Positions 51,721 through 60,578 of a DNA stretch of 64,000 bases are shown here, piece after piece. Both the position numbers and the translations under genes were made by a program. The notes beneath the pieces are model-generated. The model was not told the origin of the DNA. It saw only the letters and a list, made by a program, of their open reading frames with translations, and did no database searches. The DNA lies in NCBI RefSeq assembly GCF_004212215.1, contig NZ_QVFV01000005.1, forward strand, positions 28,051 to 92,050. Direction: 5' to 3'. This stretch comes from Leptolyngbya iicbica LK (GTDB lineage: Bacteria > Cyanobacteriota > Cyanobacteriia > Phormidesmidales > Phormidesmidaceae). How positions within the stretch are numbered: position 1 is the first letter of the stretch; each line of letters opens with the position of its first letter.

Positions 51721-53229
51721 TCATTCGCACCAATTTTTAGAGCGCTCAACTGCTTTTTTCCACATCGCGTAGTTTTCCCGAGCTGCCGAGGCGTTAGCAT
51801 TCGGCTCGAACACCCGCTCAATGCCGCGAGCGGCGACGAGGGCGCGGTAATCGTTCCAGTAGCCGCTGGCGAGTCCGGCGGCAAAGGCGGCTCCCTGGGC
51901 GGTCGTGTCGAGAATGGCGGGCCGCTCAATGGGAATGCCCAGGACATCGGCCTGAAACTGCATGAGAAAATCGTTTTGGCAAGCGCCGCCGTCCACTTTG
52001 AGTTCTTTGATCGGTGTGGCCGCTCCGGCGTTGACGGCATCCACCACTTCTTTGACTTCGTAGGCGATCGCTTCCAAGACTGCCCGAATCAAGTGTTCGC
52101 GACGGGTGCCCCCCGTGATGCCCATAAATGAGCCACGGGCGCTCATATCCCAATGAGGCGCGCCTAACCCACTCAAGGCTGGTACGAAGTAAACCCCGCC
52201 ATTGGTGCCGATGCGCTTGGCCAATGGCTCGGTGTCGGCGGCGTGGCTAATCACCCGAATGCCGTCGCGCAACCATTGAATACAGGCCCCAGCCGTAAAC
52301 ATTGCGCCTTCGACGGCGTAGCCGACCTGGGGCTTGCCATCGCCCGCCACTGACCAGGCGATGGTCGAGAGCAACTCATGATTGGTGCGCAGGATTTTGT
52401 CGCCCGTGTGCGCCACCAAAAACGCGCCTGTGCCGTAGGTACATTTCAACGCGCCGGGGCTGTCGCAACCGTGGCCAAACAGAGCTGCCTGCTGATCGCC
52501 AAAGACCGACATGATGGGAATCTCGACTCCCAAAAAGTCGGGATCGGTGTAGCCAAACAAGCCTAAACTGGGCTTGACCTCCGGCATGATGCTGCGGGGA
52601 ATGCCAAACATTTCTAACAGGTTTGGATCCCAGTCATGTCCTTGTAAATTGAGCAGCATGGTGCGGCTGGCGTTGCTGTGGTCGGTGGCGTGAACCTTGC
52701 CGCCGGTCATGTTCCACAGCACCCAAGTATCAACGGTTCCCGCCAGGGTTTTTTCCATATATAGAGGCGGATCGGTGTATTGCTTGATGTGGTCAAGCAA
52801 CCAAGCCAATTTGGTCGCGGAGAAATAAGCATCGAGTACGAGACCGGTGCGATCGTAGATTTCGTCGGCTTTGCCAGCGGCTCGTAGTTCATTACACAAG
52901 GGCGCGGTGCGGCGATCTTGCCAAACGATCGCATTGTGGTGAGGGCGGCCTGTTTCCTTATCCCACAGCAGGCAGGTTTCACGCTGTACAGTCAAGCCGA
53001 TGGCCGCGATCGCCGACGCTGGAACCTTGGCTTTTTCTAAAACGCCTCTGGCCGCCCAGCGAATGTCATCCCAAATTTCACGTGGATCATGCTCTAACCA
53101 GCCCGGCTCGGGATAATACTGCGTCAGTTCTTTGTACGACTGGGCAACGACTTGCCCGGTTTGGTCAAAAATGATGGCGCGGTTGCCGGTCGTGCCCAAA
53201 TCCAGGGCCATGATATAGCTGGCTGACAT
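51721..53229 (-). CDS. glpK: glycerol kinase
   Basis: 502 residues from the ATG at 53229; a longer in-frame reading to 53298 does not fit. The FGGY-kinase phosphate loop is YIMALDLGTTGNRAIIFDQT (usually DQGTTSSRA). GWLEHDPREIWDDI, NAIVWQDRRTAP, FGDQQAALFGHGC, TYGTGAFLV, FVPALSGLGAPHWD and KELKVDGGACQNDFLMQFQA complete the family. It phosphorylates glycerol to glycerol-3-phosphate. No glycerol facilitator or dehydrogenase is adjacent. Confidence 0.95.
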   Translation of the reverse strand: MSASYIMALDLGTTGNRAIIFDQTGQVVAQSYKELTQYYPEPGWLEHDPREIWDDIRWAARGVLEKAKVPASAIAAIGLTVQRETCLLWDKETGRPHHNAIVWQDRRTAPLCNELRAAGKADEIYDRTGLVLDAYFSATKLAWLLDHIKQYTDPPLYMEKTLAGTVDTWVLWNMTGGKVHATDHSNASRTMLLNLQGHDWDPNLLEMFGIPRSIMPEVKPSLGLFGYTDPDFLGVEIPIMSVFGDQQAALFGHGCDSPGALKCTYGTGAFLVAHTGDKILRTNHELLSTIAWSVAGDGKPQVGYAVEGAMFTAGACIQWLRDGIRVISHAADTEPLAKRIGTNGGVYFVPALSGLGAPHWDMSARGSFMGITGGTRREHLIRAVLEAIAYEVKEVVDAVNAGAATPIKELKVDGGACQNDFLMQFQADVLGIPIERPAILDTTAQGAAFAAGLASGYWNDYRALVAARGIERVFEPNANASAARENYAMWKKAVERSKNWCE

Positions 53230-53520
53230 AATCTTTGGATGGTTTAAAAACTCACAAGTAACTAGATTTACCCTACAGCTTTTGCATGGAAGGCCCAAAA
53301 CCAGACGGAATTTAAGATTGGTCTTAGATTTGCGTTAATGGCTGTTGCAATTGGGCGGCGAGGGCTGAGGCCCAAATTGTGGGTGACTTTTGTGGATTGA
53401 AGGCTGAGTTAAGTAGCTGACAAAACGAGATTGGCAACTGGGTAGGTCATCTTCTCAGCGGTTTACTCGAGCTCCACCAGAAGTTGTATTTGGGCGTGGG
53501 ACATTTCTGCCGACGGATGG

Positions 53521-53538
53521 TTTCGGCGATCGCCGAAA
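53521..53538. repeat. 18-base perfect palindrome containing a HIP1-like core
   Basis: TTTCGGCGATCGCCGAAA is self-complementary over all 18 bases, extending the usual HIP1 core by five bases on each side. It may be an operator, since a second inverted repeat follows 15 bases later. Confidence 0.8.
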
Positions 53539-53552
53539 ATTCCTATTCTTAG

Positions 53553-53575
53553 TTGTGTTGATGTTCGCAACACAA
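53553..53575. promoter_or_regulatory. inverted repeat TTGTGTTG-N7-CAACACAA, possible operator
   Basis: A perfect 8-base inverted repeat with a 7-base spacer, about 175 bases before the DUF2267 gene. The spacing fits a helix-turn-helix dimer site (centre-to-centre about one and a half turns). The binding protein is unknown. Confidence 0.5.
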
Positions 53576-53748
53576 ACTATTATTCATGCGAGTCTTCTAA
53601 CGGTTTAACTTTAATCGCTCATCTGCTGCAGATTGTCAGCTTGACAAGCGAGTACTGAACAGTGGTTGAGCCATGAATAAAGGATCGATTTGTAGCAGCG
53701 ATCGCCTGCTCAAACTCAATCCGATTGTTGAATTCAAATAATTACTCT

Positions 53749-54645
53749 ATGCCTATTACCATTCGAGACGACGCTGTTTACTTAATTTTGAGTCAAATTG
53801 ACCAAGCGCAGCAAGGAAATCATGCTGCTGAGGTTGATACCAAGGAAATCAACTTGGCTGCTGATGATTTTATCGGCATTAAGTTAGACAAATCTGACTT
53901 ACTGGGGCATCTCGATTATCTTAATCAAAAGCAATACATTGACGCCGAATTTAGCGGCAATGCTTACGCTAAGCAAGAAGATGTGCCCAATTTGGTTAAC
54001 CCTGACGAGGTCAATGTTCGCGTTGCCAACACTCTAGGGGCCGAGGATGGGCCATTGCCGCACTTGATTACCCTGAAGCGAGCCAAGCTCACTGCTAAGG
54101 GTGAGGCAATGCTGAACGAAATGAAGGAAAACCCTCCGGAAAACTTGTCTGAAGATAAGCGTGAGCCCATTCCTGAGTCTGAAATGTCCTTTTTGCAAAA
54201 AGTCATGCACAAGGGCAATTTGTCCGACCTTTATGATGCCAGAGACGTGACGGAAGTCGTCTTTCGGGTGATGCGAGATATGATGACGACCCAGCAGGCT
54301 GACCAAATTGCCGCTGAGTTATCAGATGATGTGGCGTCTCAAGGTGTGGAAGACAAGTCACTCCATGTCGACGTTGCTGAGCTGTGGCAAGATACCAACC
54401 CCATCGTGCGATTTCTGAGCCGCTTGCGGCCACCGCTACGAGGTGAAGCACCTTTCGGCATTGATTCAGAGCTGTTTCTCAAGCGAGTCGATCGCGAGGC
54501 CTCTGTCCCTAAAACGTCGAATGGGGAAACTGTGACCCGTGCTGTCTTCGCTGCGACGAAGGATGAGCTGTCGGAAGAGCGGGTGCAAGAAATCGCTGCT
54601 TGGCTACCTGTGGGTCGGGTTCAAGAACTTTGGCAAACAGCTTAA
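53749..54645 (+). CDS. DUF2267-domain protein
   Basis: 298 residues from the ATG at 53749; a TTG 24 bases upstream is in frame. The N-terminal 130 residues are acidic (ILSQIDQAQQGNHAAEVDTK) and unknown to me. The C-terminal part has two DUF2267-like repeats: YDARDVTEVVFRVMRDMMTT, then QQADQIAAEL, and ETVTRAVFAATKDELSEERV, then IAAWLPVGRVQELW. DUF2267 proteins are alpha-helical and of unknown role. A strong terminator follows 30 bases after the stop. Confidence 0.8.
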   Translation: MPITIRDDAVYLILSQIDQAQQGNHAAEVDTKEINLAADDFIGIKLDKSDLLGHLDYLNQKQYIDAEFSGNAYAKQEDVPNLVNPDEVNVRVANTLGAEDGPLPHLITLKRAKLTAKGEAMLNEMKENPPENLSEDKREPIPESEMSFLQKVMHKGNLSDLYDARDVTEVVFRVMRDMMTTQQADQIAAELSDDVASQGVEDKSLHVDVAELWQDTNPIVRFLSRLRPPLRGEAPFGIDSELFLKRVDREASVPKTSNGETVTRAVFAATKDELSEERVQEIAAWLPVGRVQELWQTA

Positions 54646-55041
54646 CAATCTGAATATTTCGAACGCTTAAGGCGTAGCGCAGAGTCCAAAGGGCTCTGCG
54701 CTTTTTGGTTGGGCCAGCACGGTGGGCCATAACTGCTCAGGAGAGCGCCGTTGAAGGGTTTTTGGGGACGGGAGGGGGGACCATTGGGACGGCGTTAGGG
54801 TTGGGTTTCTTGATGTAAAGCGCAGTCAAAATTAGGGGCGATCGCCCCTGGACGAATCCCGCGGTCAACTCGCAATGGGGGAAGAATCGCTAGATTTCTT
54901 TAGGGTGTTTTGTTCCAGCGGACCGATACAATATGCCAACACTGGGCTCTGAGCAATGATTTGCCCGGAGGCTGAGATCGCGATACTGTTCCATTTCAGA
55001 CTGGGTCCATGCATCAACATTTTTGGGGCGCTTCAGGTTTT
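54646..55041. other. intergenic stretch after the DUF2267 gene
   Basis: About 395 bases. It contains the terminator at 54676-54706 and presumably the promoter of the CPBP-domain gene. I see no gene. Confidence 0.5.
54676..54706 (+). terminator. rho-independent terminator after the DUF2267 gene
   Basis: AGCGCAGAG (54676-54684) pairs perfectly with CTCTGCGCT (54694-54702) around a 9-base loop, followed by TTTTT. Confidence 0.88.
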
Positions 55042-57528
55042 ATGCGGCAACTGATCCGGCGATCGCGGTGGGTCTTGCTGGGCGCGATCGTGGCGCTCAC
55101 CCTGTCCATGACGGGGGCTCGTGCCGATATGCCCGAGTCAAACTATGCGTTGGCGCAGGCCGCTCCGTTTAACCAGGTGACGACTTATCCCATCACGGCG
55201 CTGCCGTCATCGGCGACCTATCGGCCTGTGGGGAACTGGGTTGGACGACTGATGTTGCCCAGCGTCGAAGACTATGCTGCTGAGCCGGGTGATTGGGCGT
55301 GGCTGGAAGTGTGGCATTCCCCTGCCAATCCAGAGTTGCTGGGGCAAACGGTCAAGGTTGCGTGGAAGGATGCCCCCTTGCTCAAGTCTTATGTGGAGGC
55401 GGTGACGCGGGATGTGACGTTTTCCGATCGCGCCTACAAATTTTGGGAGGGAGGCACCATCGTGCCCATCCGGTTGGATGGGCGGCAAAACGTGGGGCCA
55501 CTGCAATCGCTGGCGGGCGCACGCCCCAACGACGATGTCACGGTGAAGCTGGTCGGTGACCCTGTCTTAACTGAGGAGAATGGTCAACCCGTGGTGCGGG
55601 TGGGGTTAGAGCCCGTGCAGGTGACGGGGCGAGAATATGGACTGGTGCAAGTGCTGGAACCGGATGCGAGTGTAGAAGCGCCGCTGCCCGAAGTGTGTCC
55701 GGGGGAATCTCCCTGTCCGACTGAATATTTCAAAGTTCGCCACTTTAACTCGGCGACCAAAGAGTTTACTGGACCGGAGGAAACGATTCGCATTCCCCAG
55801 CAGCCGATGCTGAAGGGCGATCGCTTCTTTTCCACCATTCGCGAACTGACCGATTCGCCAGCGGGGAGCGAGGGTTGGTATGTGTATGGCTCACGGGATG
55901 AGGCGGGCGTGTTTACGGTGCAGGCTCTGGAGCCGCGTAAACTGATGCAGCTCAACCCCGACGAAGTCATCTTGGGCGAAAAAGCCGGACGGAATTATTT
56001 AGATCGCCAGAACTGGAGGGATACGCCAGCGCGTAAGGGGCTGGCCCAAAAGGTCTTGGTGAGTCCCACAGCGGAGTCGGCTGAGGGGGCGATCGCCGCC
56101 TGGCAGGTGGGTGACTATGCCCTGCTGATTCACCTGTTTGGGGGCATCGGCGGCGAAAATCAAGAATTCACTCCCGCTGGCACGGTGACAGGCCACTTTG
56201 CCTACGGGCTGGCGCAGGTGGTCGAAGAGCCGATTGCGCAGGAACCGCAGTTCCAAATTAACTACCAGCAAATCTATACCCACAATGGCGGCGCGATTAT
56301 CGCGGGCACCCACGATTGGGCGTCGTATACGGGTGATATGCAGCGCGGTTGGCTGGGGCAGCGCCCCCTGTCTGACATTGTGGTCAAGCTCGACTATTTC
56401 ATCGAAGATTTGCAGCTGGGCGACACTACCCTCTCGTTGTTTCGGGAATTGCTGATTCAGGCGCAAATTATTGCGGCCCGCTATCGCACAGGCGATGGTG
56501 CTGGGGTGACAGCCATTTCTCCGGCGACGTCTTGCGTTCAGGACTCGAACCAGGCGTTGTTTATTGCGATCGAGCAGATTCGCTTACAAGCGCAACAAGA
56601 TCCCAATATTCAGGCGTACATCGAGGCCAACCCCAACGACCCCGATGTGCAAAAAATTGAACAGTTTGCGGCTTTAGCCACCGATCTGCGCCAATCACTG
56701 GCACCCTACGGAGTGGTGCGGCCCGACTGGCAAAGCAATGCCGAGACCCTGGCAGGGGTCAACGCGCGGGGCAACGAATTGGCGACTCGCAGCGGCTTGC
56801 TGGCGGGCATCTTTAGCTGGCGCTCGATGATGCCGCGTTGGGGGCAAGATGACATCGCCTTCATTTTTCTCAAAAATGGGGCCGATCTCTGGTTCTTGCG
56901 GCCCAATCAAGTGGGGGGCTATGACCCGACGATCGCCCCGATTCCTCCCACTGCGTTGTTTGGCTTGATTCCGGGGGTGTCACGGGTGGCGTTGCGCCTG
57001 GCCCGCAGCTTTGCCGTGCCCATTTCCGGTGCTTTGGTGGGCTATACCCTGCTGGCGCTCGCAGCGATCGCTGCCGTCACCCTCAGCTACGGCCGCCAGA
57101 GTGGCCTGCTGCGCCCGCAGTTCCGTGTGGATAATCCGCTCAAAGCAGTGCTCAATTTGGTCAAACTGTTTTTTGTGCCTGCCCTGCTGGAAGAAATCAT
57201 CTTCCGGGTGAGCCTATTGCCCCATCCGACTGAAGGGGTGCCGACGCTGCGCTGGCTGGCTTGGGCGGCCCTCAGTCTTGGACTATTTGTGCTGTATCAC
57301 GTTGGCTTTAGTTGGCTACGGCCAAAGGCTAGTGGGGTTTTGCACGATCGCCGCTTTTTGCTACTCGCCAGTTGGATCGGGCTGGTGTTAACCACTCTCT
57401 ACGGTCTGACCGGGTCCATGTTGGCCGTGACGGTGGTGCATTGGTTGGTCGTTGTGTCCTGGCTCTATGGCTTTGGTGGTTTGGCCCAATTGCAGGGCAA
57501 GGGTCCCGATATTGCTGCCAATGCTTAA
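55042..57528 (+). CDS. large secreted/membrane protein with C-terminal CPBP intramembrane peptidase domain
   Basis: 828 residues from the ATG at 55042, which gives a clean signal peptide (MRQLIRRSRWVLLGAIVALT, then LSMTGARA); an ATG at 55009 would add 11 residues. Residues about 35-600 form a long extracytoplasmic region, rich in beta structure, with a Cys pair in VCPGESPCPTEYF. Membrane segments start at about 625. The CPBP (Abi/Rce1) motif is L-L-E717-E718-IIFR, with H753 in LYHVGF and H800 in VVHWLVVVSW. All three motifs are intact, so it may be an active glutamic endopeptidase. The big N-terminal part is unusual. Its partner or substrate is unknown. Confidence 0.82.
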   Translation: MRQLIRRSRWVLLGAIVALTLSMTGARADMPESNYALAQAAPFNQVTTYPITALPSSATYRPVGNWVGRLMLPSVEDYAAEPGDWAWLEVWHSPANPELLGQTVKVAWKDAPLLKSYVEAVTRDVTFSDRAYKFWEGGTIVPIRLDGRQNVGPLQSLAGARPNDDVTVKLVGDPVLTEENGQPVVRVGLEPVQVTGREYGLVQVLEPDASVEAPLPEVCPGESPCPTEYFKVRHFNSATKEFTGPEETIRIPQQPMLKGDRFFSTIRELTDSPAGSEGWYVYGSRDEAGVFTVQALEPRKLMQLNPDEVILGEKAGRNYLDRQNWRDTPARKGLAQKVLVSPTAESAEGAIAAWQVGDYALLIHLFGGIGGENQEFTPAGTVTGHFAYGLAQVVEEPIAQEPQFQINYQQIYTHNGGAIIAGTHDWASYTGDMQRGWLGQRPLSDIVVKLDYFIEDLQLGDTTLSLFRELLIQAQIIAARYRTGDGAGVTAISPATSCVQDSNQALFIAIEQIRLQAQQDPNIQAYIEANPNDPDVQKIEQFAALATDLRQSLAPYGVVRPDWQSNAETLAGVNARGNELATRSGLLAGIFSWRSMMPRWGQDDIAFIFLKNGADLWFLRPNQVGGYDPTIAPIPPTALFGLIPGVSRVALRLARSFAVPISGALVGYTLLALAAIAAVTLSYGRQSGLLRPQFRVDNPLKAVLNLVKLFFVPALLEEIIFRVSLLPHPTEGVPTLRWLAWAALSLGLFVLYHVGFSWLRPKASGVLHDRRFLLLASWIGLVLTTLYGLTGSMLAVTVVHWLVVVSWLYGFGGLAQLQGKGPDIAANA

Positions 57529-57614
57529 GCGATCGCCCGTCCCGCCCCGTTAGAGAGCCGGGTGCGATCGCCGTTCTATGCTGCACTCATGCGGCATCGG
57601 TGGACGTCAGAGGC

Positions 57615-59303
57615 TCATTCGTGATGCTGTTGCCAGAGACTGACTTCAAAGGCTTGCAGGTGCTCAGGCAGTGCCATGACTTTGCCAGTTTCATAGTCGG
57701 TAGACATCAAGACATGCCAGCCAGCGCGATTGAGGGGCGCGTCGAGGGTAAACGGCTGCTCATAGGCAAAGTTGATGGCCACTAGCACCGTTTCAGTCTC
57801 CGCTTCTCGCAGGTAAGCCAGATGCTCGTGGGGATAGTGAATCAGGGGACGCCAGCGGCCAGCTTGTAGAGCCGAACTGTGTTGCCGCACTTGCAGCAGG
57901 CGTCGATAAAAATTCAGGATGGAATCTGGGTCAGCCAGTTCGGTCTGCACATTCACTTCGGGATAGTTGGCGTGCACCGGCAGCCAGGGTTCAACGCTTT
58001 TACCAAAGCTAAACCCAGCCTGGGGTGAGTCATCCCACTGCATGGGGGTGCGAGCCCCGTCGCGGGGCGGCGGCGTCTCACCCGTCTCGCTTTTGATCAC
58101 CGCATGGTCTTGCAGCCGCTCTTCAGGAATGTCCGTATTGTCCACCATGCCCAACTCTTGGCCGTAGTAGAGCAGCGGCGTGCCCCGAATGGTCAGCAGC
58201 AAGGTCGCGGCGGCCTTGGCGATCGCTTGAGAATCGACACAGAGGCTGCACTCTACCCAGCGCGACAAATGCCGGGGAATGTCGTGGTTATCCAAGAAAT
58301 AGCAGGGCCAGGCATCAGGCGAAGTGACCTTTTCTTGTTTCTCAATTTCCCGTTGCAAATAGCCGGGATACCAGGGACTAAAAGGAAACTCGAAGGTAAT
58401 GGGCAGGTGCAATTCGTCATTATGGACGCCATGGAAAATCACGGAATCGTAAAGACGGTTGTCGATAAAGGTTTCGCCAATCAGGACGCGATTGTCGTAG
58501 GTTTCCAAAATGGCGCGGAGCTCGCGGATGATTTGGTGATTATCCGGCAGATTTTTGTCGTAGAGGTGATGGTAGTTGTTGTAATCGTTTTTGTCCGTGG
58601 CACCGTATTTGAGGGGATTGTCGCGAAAGTAGGGATCTTTGCTGTAAACGCTAGACGCATCGAGACGAAACCCATCCACACCGCGATCGAGCCAAAACCG
58701 CACAATGTTGTAAACAGCCGTGCGGACGTCGGGATTCTGCCAATTGAGATCGGGCTGGTTGGAATTGAAGGTATGAAAGTAAAACTGCTCGCGCTGCTCG
58801 CAGTAGGTCCACCCGCTGCCCCCAAAGTAAGACTGCCAGTTGTTGGGGCGATCGCGGCCCTCAAACGGCGTCTGCCACAGATACCAGTCAGCCTTGGGAT
58901 TATCTTGACCACCGCAAGATTCCACAAACCAGGGATGCTGATTCGAGGTGTGGTTGACCACGAGATCGAGAATGATTTTGATGCCGCGATCGTGGGCTTT
59001 GGCGAGCAACTCATCAAAGTCTGCTAGCGTGCCAAAGGTGGGACAAATATCTTGATAATCAACAATGTCATAGCCATTGTCGATCATGGGCGATTTGTTG
59101 ATGGGCGATAACCAGATGGCGTCGACCCCCAAGGCTGAGCGACTTTTGGGGTCGCCGTCATTCAGGTAGTCCAGGCGCTGAATGATGCCGCGTAAATCTC
59201 CCGTGCCATCCCCGTCACCGTCGGCAAACGTCAACGGATAGATCTGATAGATGACGCCAGTTTCCCACCAGCGATGAGGACGAATAAAATTGGCCTGGGT
59301 CAT
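57615..59303 (-). CDS. GH13 alpha-glucosidase (oligo-1,6-glucosidase type)
   Basis: 562 residues. WWETGVIYQIYPLTFADGDG opens the barrel. The four conserved regions are ILDLVVNH, GFRLDAS (nucleophile D215), LIGETF (acid/base E277) and YFLDNHD (D341). The segment QDHAVIKSETGETPPPRDGA, then RTPMQWDDSPQAGFS, is typical of oligo-1,6-glucosidases and sucrose isomerases. There is no signal peptide, so it probably acts in the cytoplasm on maltose-, isomaltose- or sucrose-like sugars. It converges on the CPBP gene. Confidence 0.93.
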   Translation of the reverse strand: MTQANFIRPHRWWETGVIYQIYPLTFADGDGDGTGDLRGIIQRLDYLNDGDPKSRSALGVDAIWLSPINKSPMIDNGYDIVDYQDICPTFGTLADFDELLAKAHDRGIKIILDLVVNHTSNQHPWFVESCGGQDNPKADWYLWQTPFEGRDRPNNWQSYFGGSGWTYCEQREQFYFHTFNSNQPDLNWQNPDVRTAVYNIVRFWLDRGVDGFRLDASSVYSKDPYFRDNPLKYGATDKNDYNNYHHLYDKNLPDNHQIIRELRAILETYDNRVLIGETFIDNRLYDSVIFHGVHNDELHLPITFEFPFSPWYPGYLQREIEKQEKVTSPDAWPCYFLDNHDIPRHLSRWVECSLCVDSQAIAKAAATLLLTIRGTPLLYYGQELGMVDNTDIPEERLQDHAVIKSETGETPPPRDGARTPMQWDDSPQAGFSFGKSVEPWLPVHANYPEVNVQTELADPDSILNFYRRLLQVRQHSSALQAGRWRPLIHYPHEHLAYLREAETETVLVAINFAYEQPFTLDAPLNRAGWHVLMSTDYETGKVMALPEHLQAFEVSLWQQHHE

Positions 59304-59500
59304 GAAAATGTGGTCTGTAACAGTACGCTACCGTTCCCTATCATGGCGGCTTGCCGCTGGTGGCAACCAAAAATAAGACGAAATCTCACAAAACAACTGA
59401 CTGATACCGTCAGCCATGGCCAGATGGAGAGCGGGGATCCGCACTTAAACGCGATCTCCATCAGCAAGGTATTACTGTATAGTTGTAAAGCGTTTATTGG

Positions 59501-59932
59501 ATGGATGATGTCATGGAAGCAAGCTGGATTGCAGGACTGGTGGGCGGCATCTTAATTGGCATCAGCGCCACTGTCTTACTGGCCTTTAACGGTCGCATTG
59601 CGGGCATTAGCGGCATGGTCAATGGGGCACTGACCTTTGCTCGGGCTGAACAGTGGCGCTGGTGGTTTTTGGGTGGCATGTTGGGGGGTGGCGCTTTGTA
59701 TGAATACGTCTTGGCCCCACAGCCGACCCCGACGTCTACCTTTGCGCCTTGGGCGATGGTGATTGGCGGCTTTATCGTCGGGTTTGGTACTCGCATGGGC
59801 AATGGCTGCACCAGTGGTCATGGCGTCTGTGGGTTAGGACGCCTGTCGGGGCGATCTCTGGCGGCCGTCATCACGTTTATGGTCACAGCGGCGATCACCG
59901 TCTTTATCACCCGTCACGTTATCGGTCTTTAG
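59501..59932 (+). CDS. YeeE/YedE-family sulfur transporter, first half (PmpA-like)
   Basis: 143 residues from the ATG at 59501; ATG 59513 is an alternative. Four hydrophobic segments and the signature MGNGCTSGHGVCGLGRLSGRS (given in part; it begins near residue 98) with two conserved Cys. YeeE/YedE proteins move thiosulfate or sulfane sulfur through conserved cysteines. Here the protein is split, and the second half is the next gene 64 bases away. Confidence 0.9.
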   Translation: MDDVMEASWIAGLVGGILIGISATVLLAFNGRIAGISGMVNGALTFARAEQWRWWFLGGMLGGGALYEYVLAPQPTPTSTFAPWAMVIGGFIVGFGTRMGNGCTSGHGVCGLGRLSGRSLAAVITFMVTAAITVFITRHVIGL

Positions 59933-59996
59933 TGCGATCGCTGCTCACATCTCTCACTGACTTCACTCAATCCACTCATTTCAGGAGCCAATCACC

Positions 59997-60455
59997 ATGC
60001 GAGAAAAAGGTTTAGCCCTCATTGCCGGCTTATTGTTTGGCCTGGGCCTCGGCATTTCCCAGATGATCGATCGCGAACGGGTGCTCGGATTTTTGGACAT
60101 TGCGGGCAATTGGGACCCGACCCTGGCTTTTGTGATGGGCGGTGCTGTGCTGGTCACGCTGATTAGCTTTCGCTTTATCTTGCGGCGACCCCATCCAATT
60201 TTTAGCAGCAAGTTTTATTTGCCGACCCGCAACGATATCGATCGCCTATTGCTGGTCGGGGCGGGCCTGTTTGGCATCGGCTGGGGGATTGCAGGCTATT
60301 GTCCTGGGCCAGCGATTACGGCGACGGTGCTGGGCATTGCCAATCCCTTTATTTTTCTAGTCGCGATGATTGCCGGATCTTTGACTTTCCAGGCGATCGC
60401 GCCGCGACTGGCATCCCCCAAGTCAGCCGCTCCCTCTCAGCCCCTGGCGAAATAG
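59997..60455 (+). CDS. YeeE/YedE-family sulfur transporter, second half (PmpB-like)
   Basis: 152 residues with AGGAG upstream of the ATG. Four hydrophobic segments and the matching signature GWGIAGYCPGPAI near residue 98, carrying the conserved Cys. LALIAGLLFGLGLGISQMID opens the protein. Together with the preceding gene it should form one channel, as in PmpAB pairs of proteobacteria, often tied to sulfide or thiosulfate detoxification. No rhodanese or persulfide dioxygenase is directly adjacent. Confidence 0.9.
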   Translation: MREKGLALIAGLLFGLGLGISQMIDRERVLGFLDIAGNWDPTLAFVMGGAVLVTLISFRFILRRPHPIFSSKFYLPTRNDIDRLLLVGAGLFGIGWGIAGYCPGPAITATVLGIANPFIFLVAMIAGSLTFQAIAPRLASPKSAAPSQPLAK

Positions 60456-60489
60456 CGCTGATATCGCCACCGCAGTGAGCACTCTTGTT

Positions 60490-60510
60490 GGATGGCCATC
60501 TTGGCCGTCC
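60490..60510. repeat. hairpin repeat GGATGGCCA-tct-TGGCCGTCC
   Basis: A 9-base stem with one G-T wobble and a TCT loop, lying between convergent YeeE and PP2C genes. The architecture (stem ending in A, TCT loop, T) matches the hairpin at 63954-63970, so both may belong to one dispersed repeat family. Confidence 0.6.
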
Positions 60511-60578
60511 TGGAGCGCTAGTGGCTCGAAACCTCTACGGGCTTGGGGTAAGCAGCGTCGCTCTTTTCCAGCCCTGCT

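Larger units (their letters stand above)
53230..53748. other. 519-base divergent promoter region with palindromes
   Basis: Between divergent glpK and the DUF2267 gene. It holds an 18-base perfect palindrome built on HIP1 (53521-53538) and an 8-base inverted repeat (53553-53575), listed separately. No gene is seen. Confidence 0.5.

Noticed and set aside
51492..52040. A 182-codon minus-strand frame overlapping the 3-prime end of glpK
   Set aside because: Most of it is glpK read in another phase, and the part outside contains an inverted repeat.
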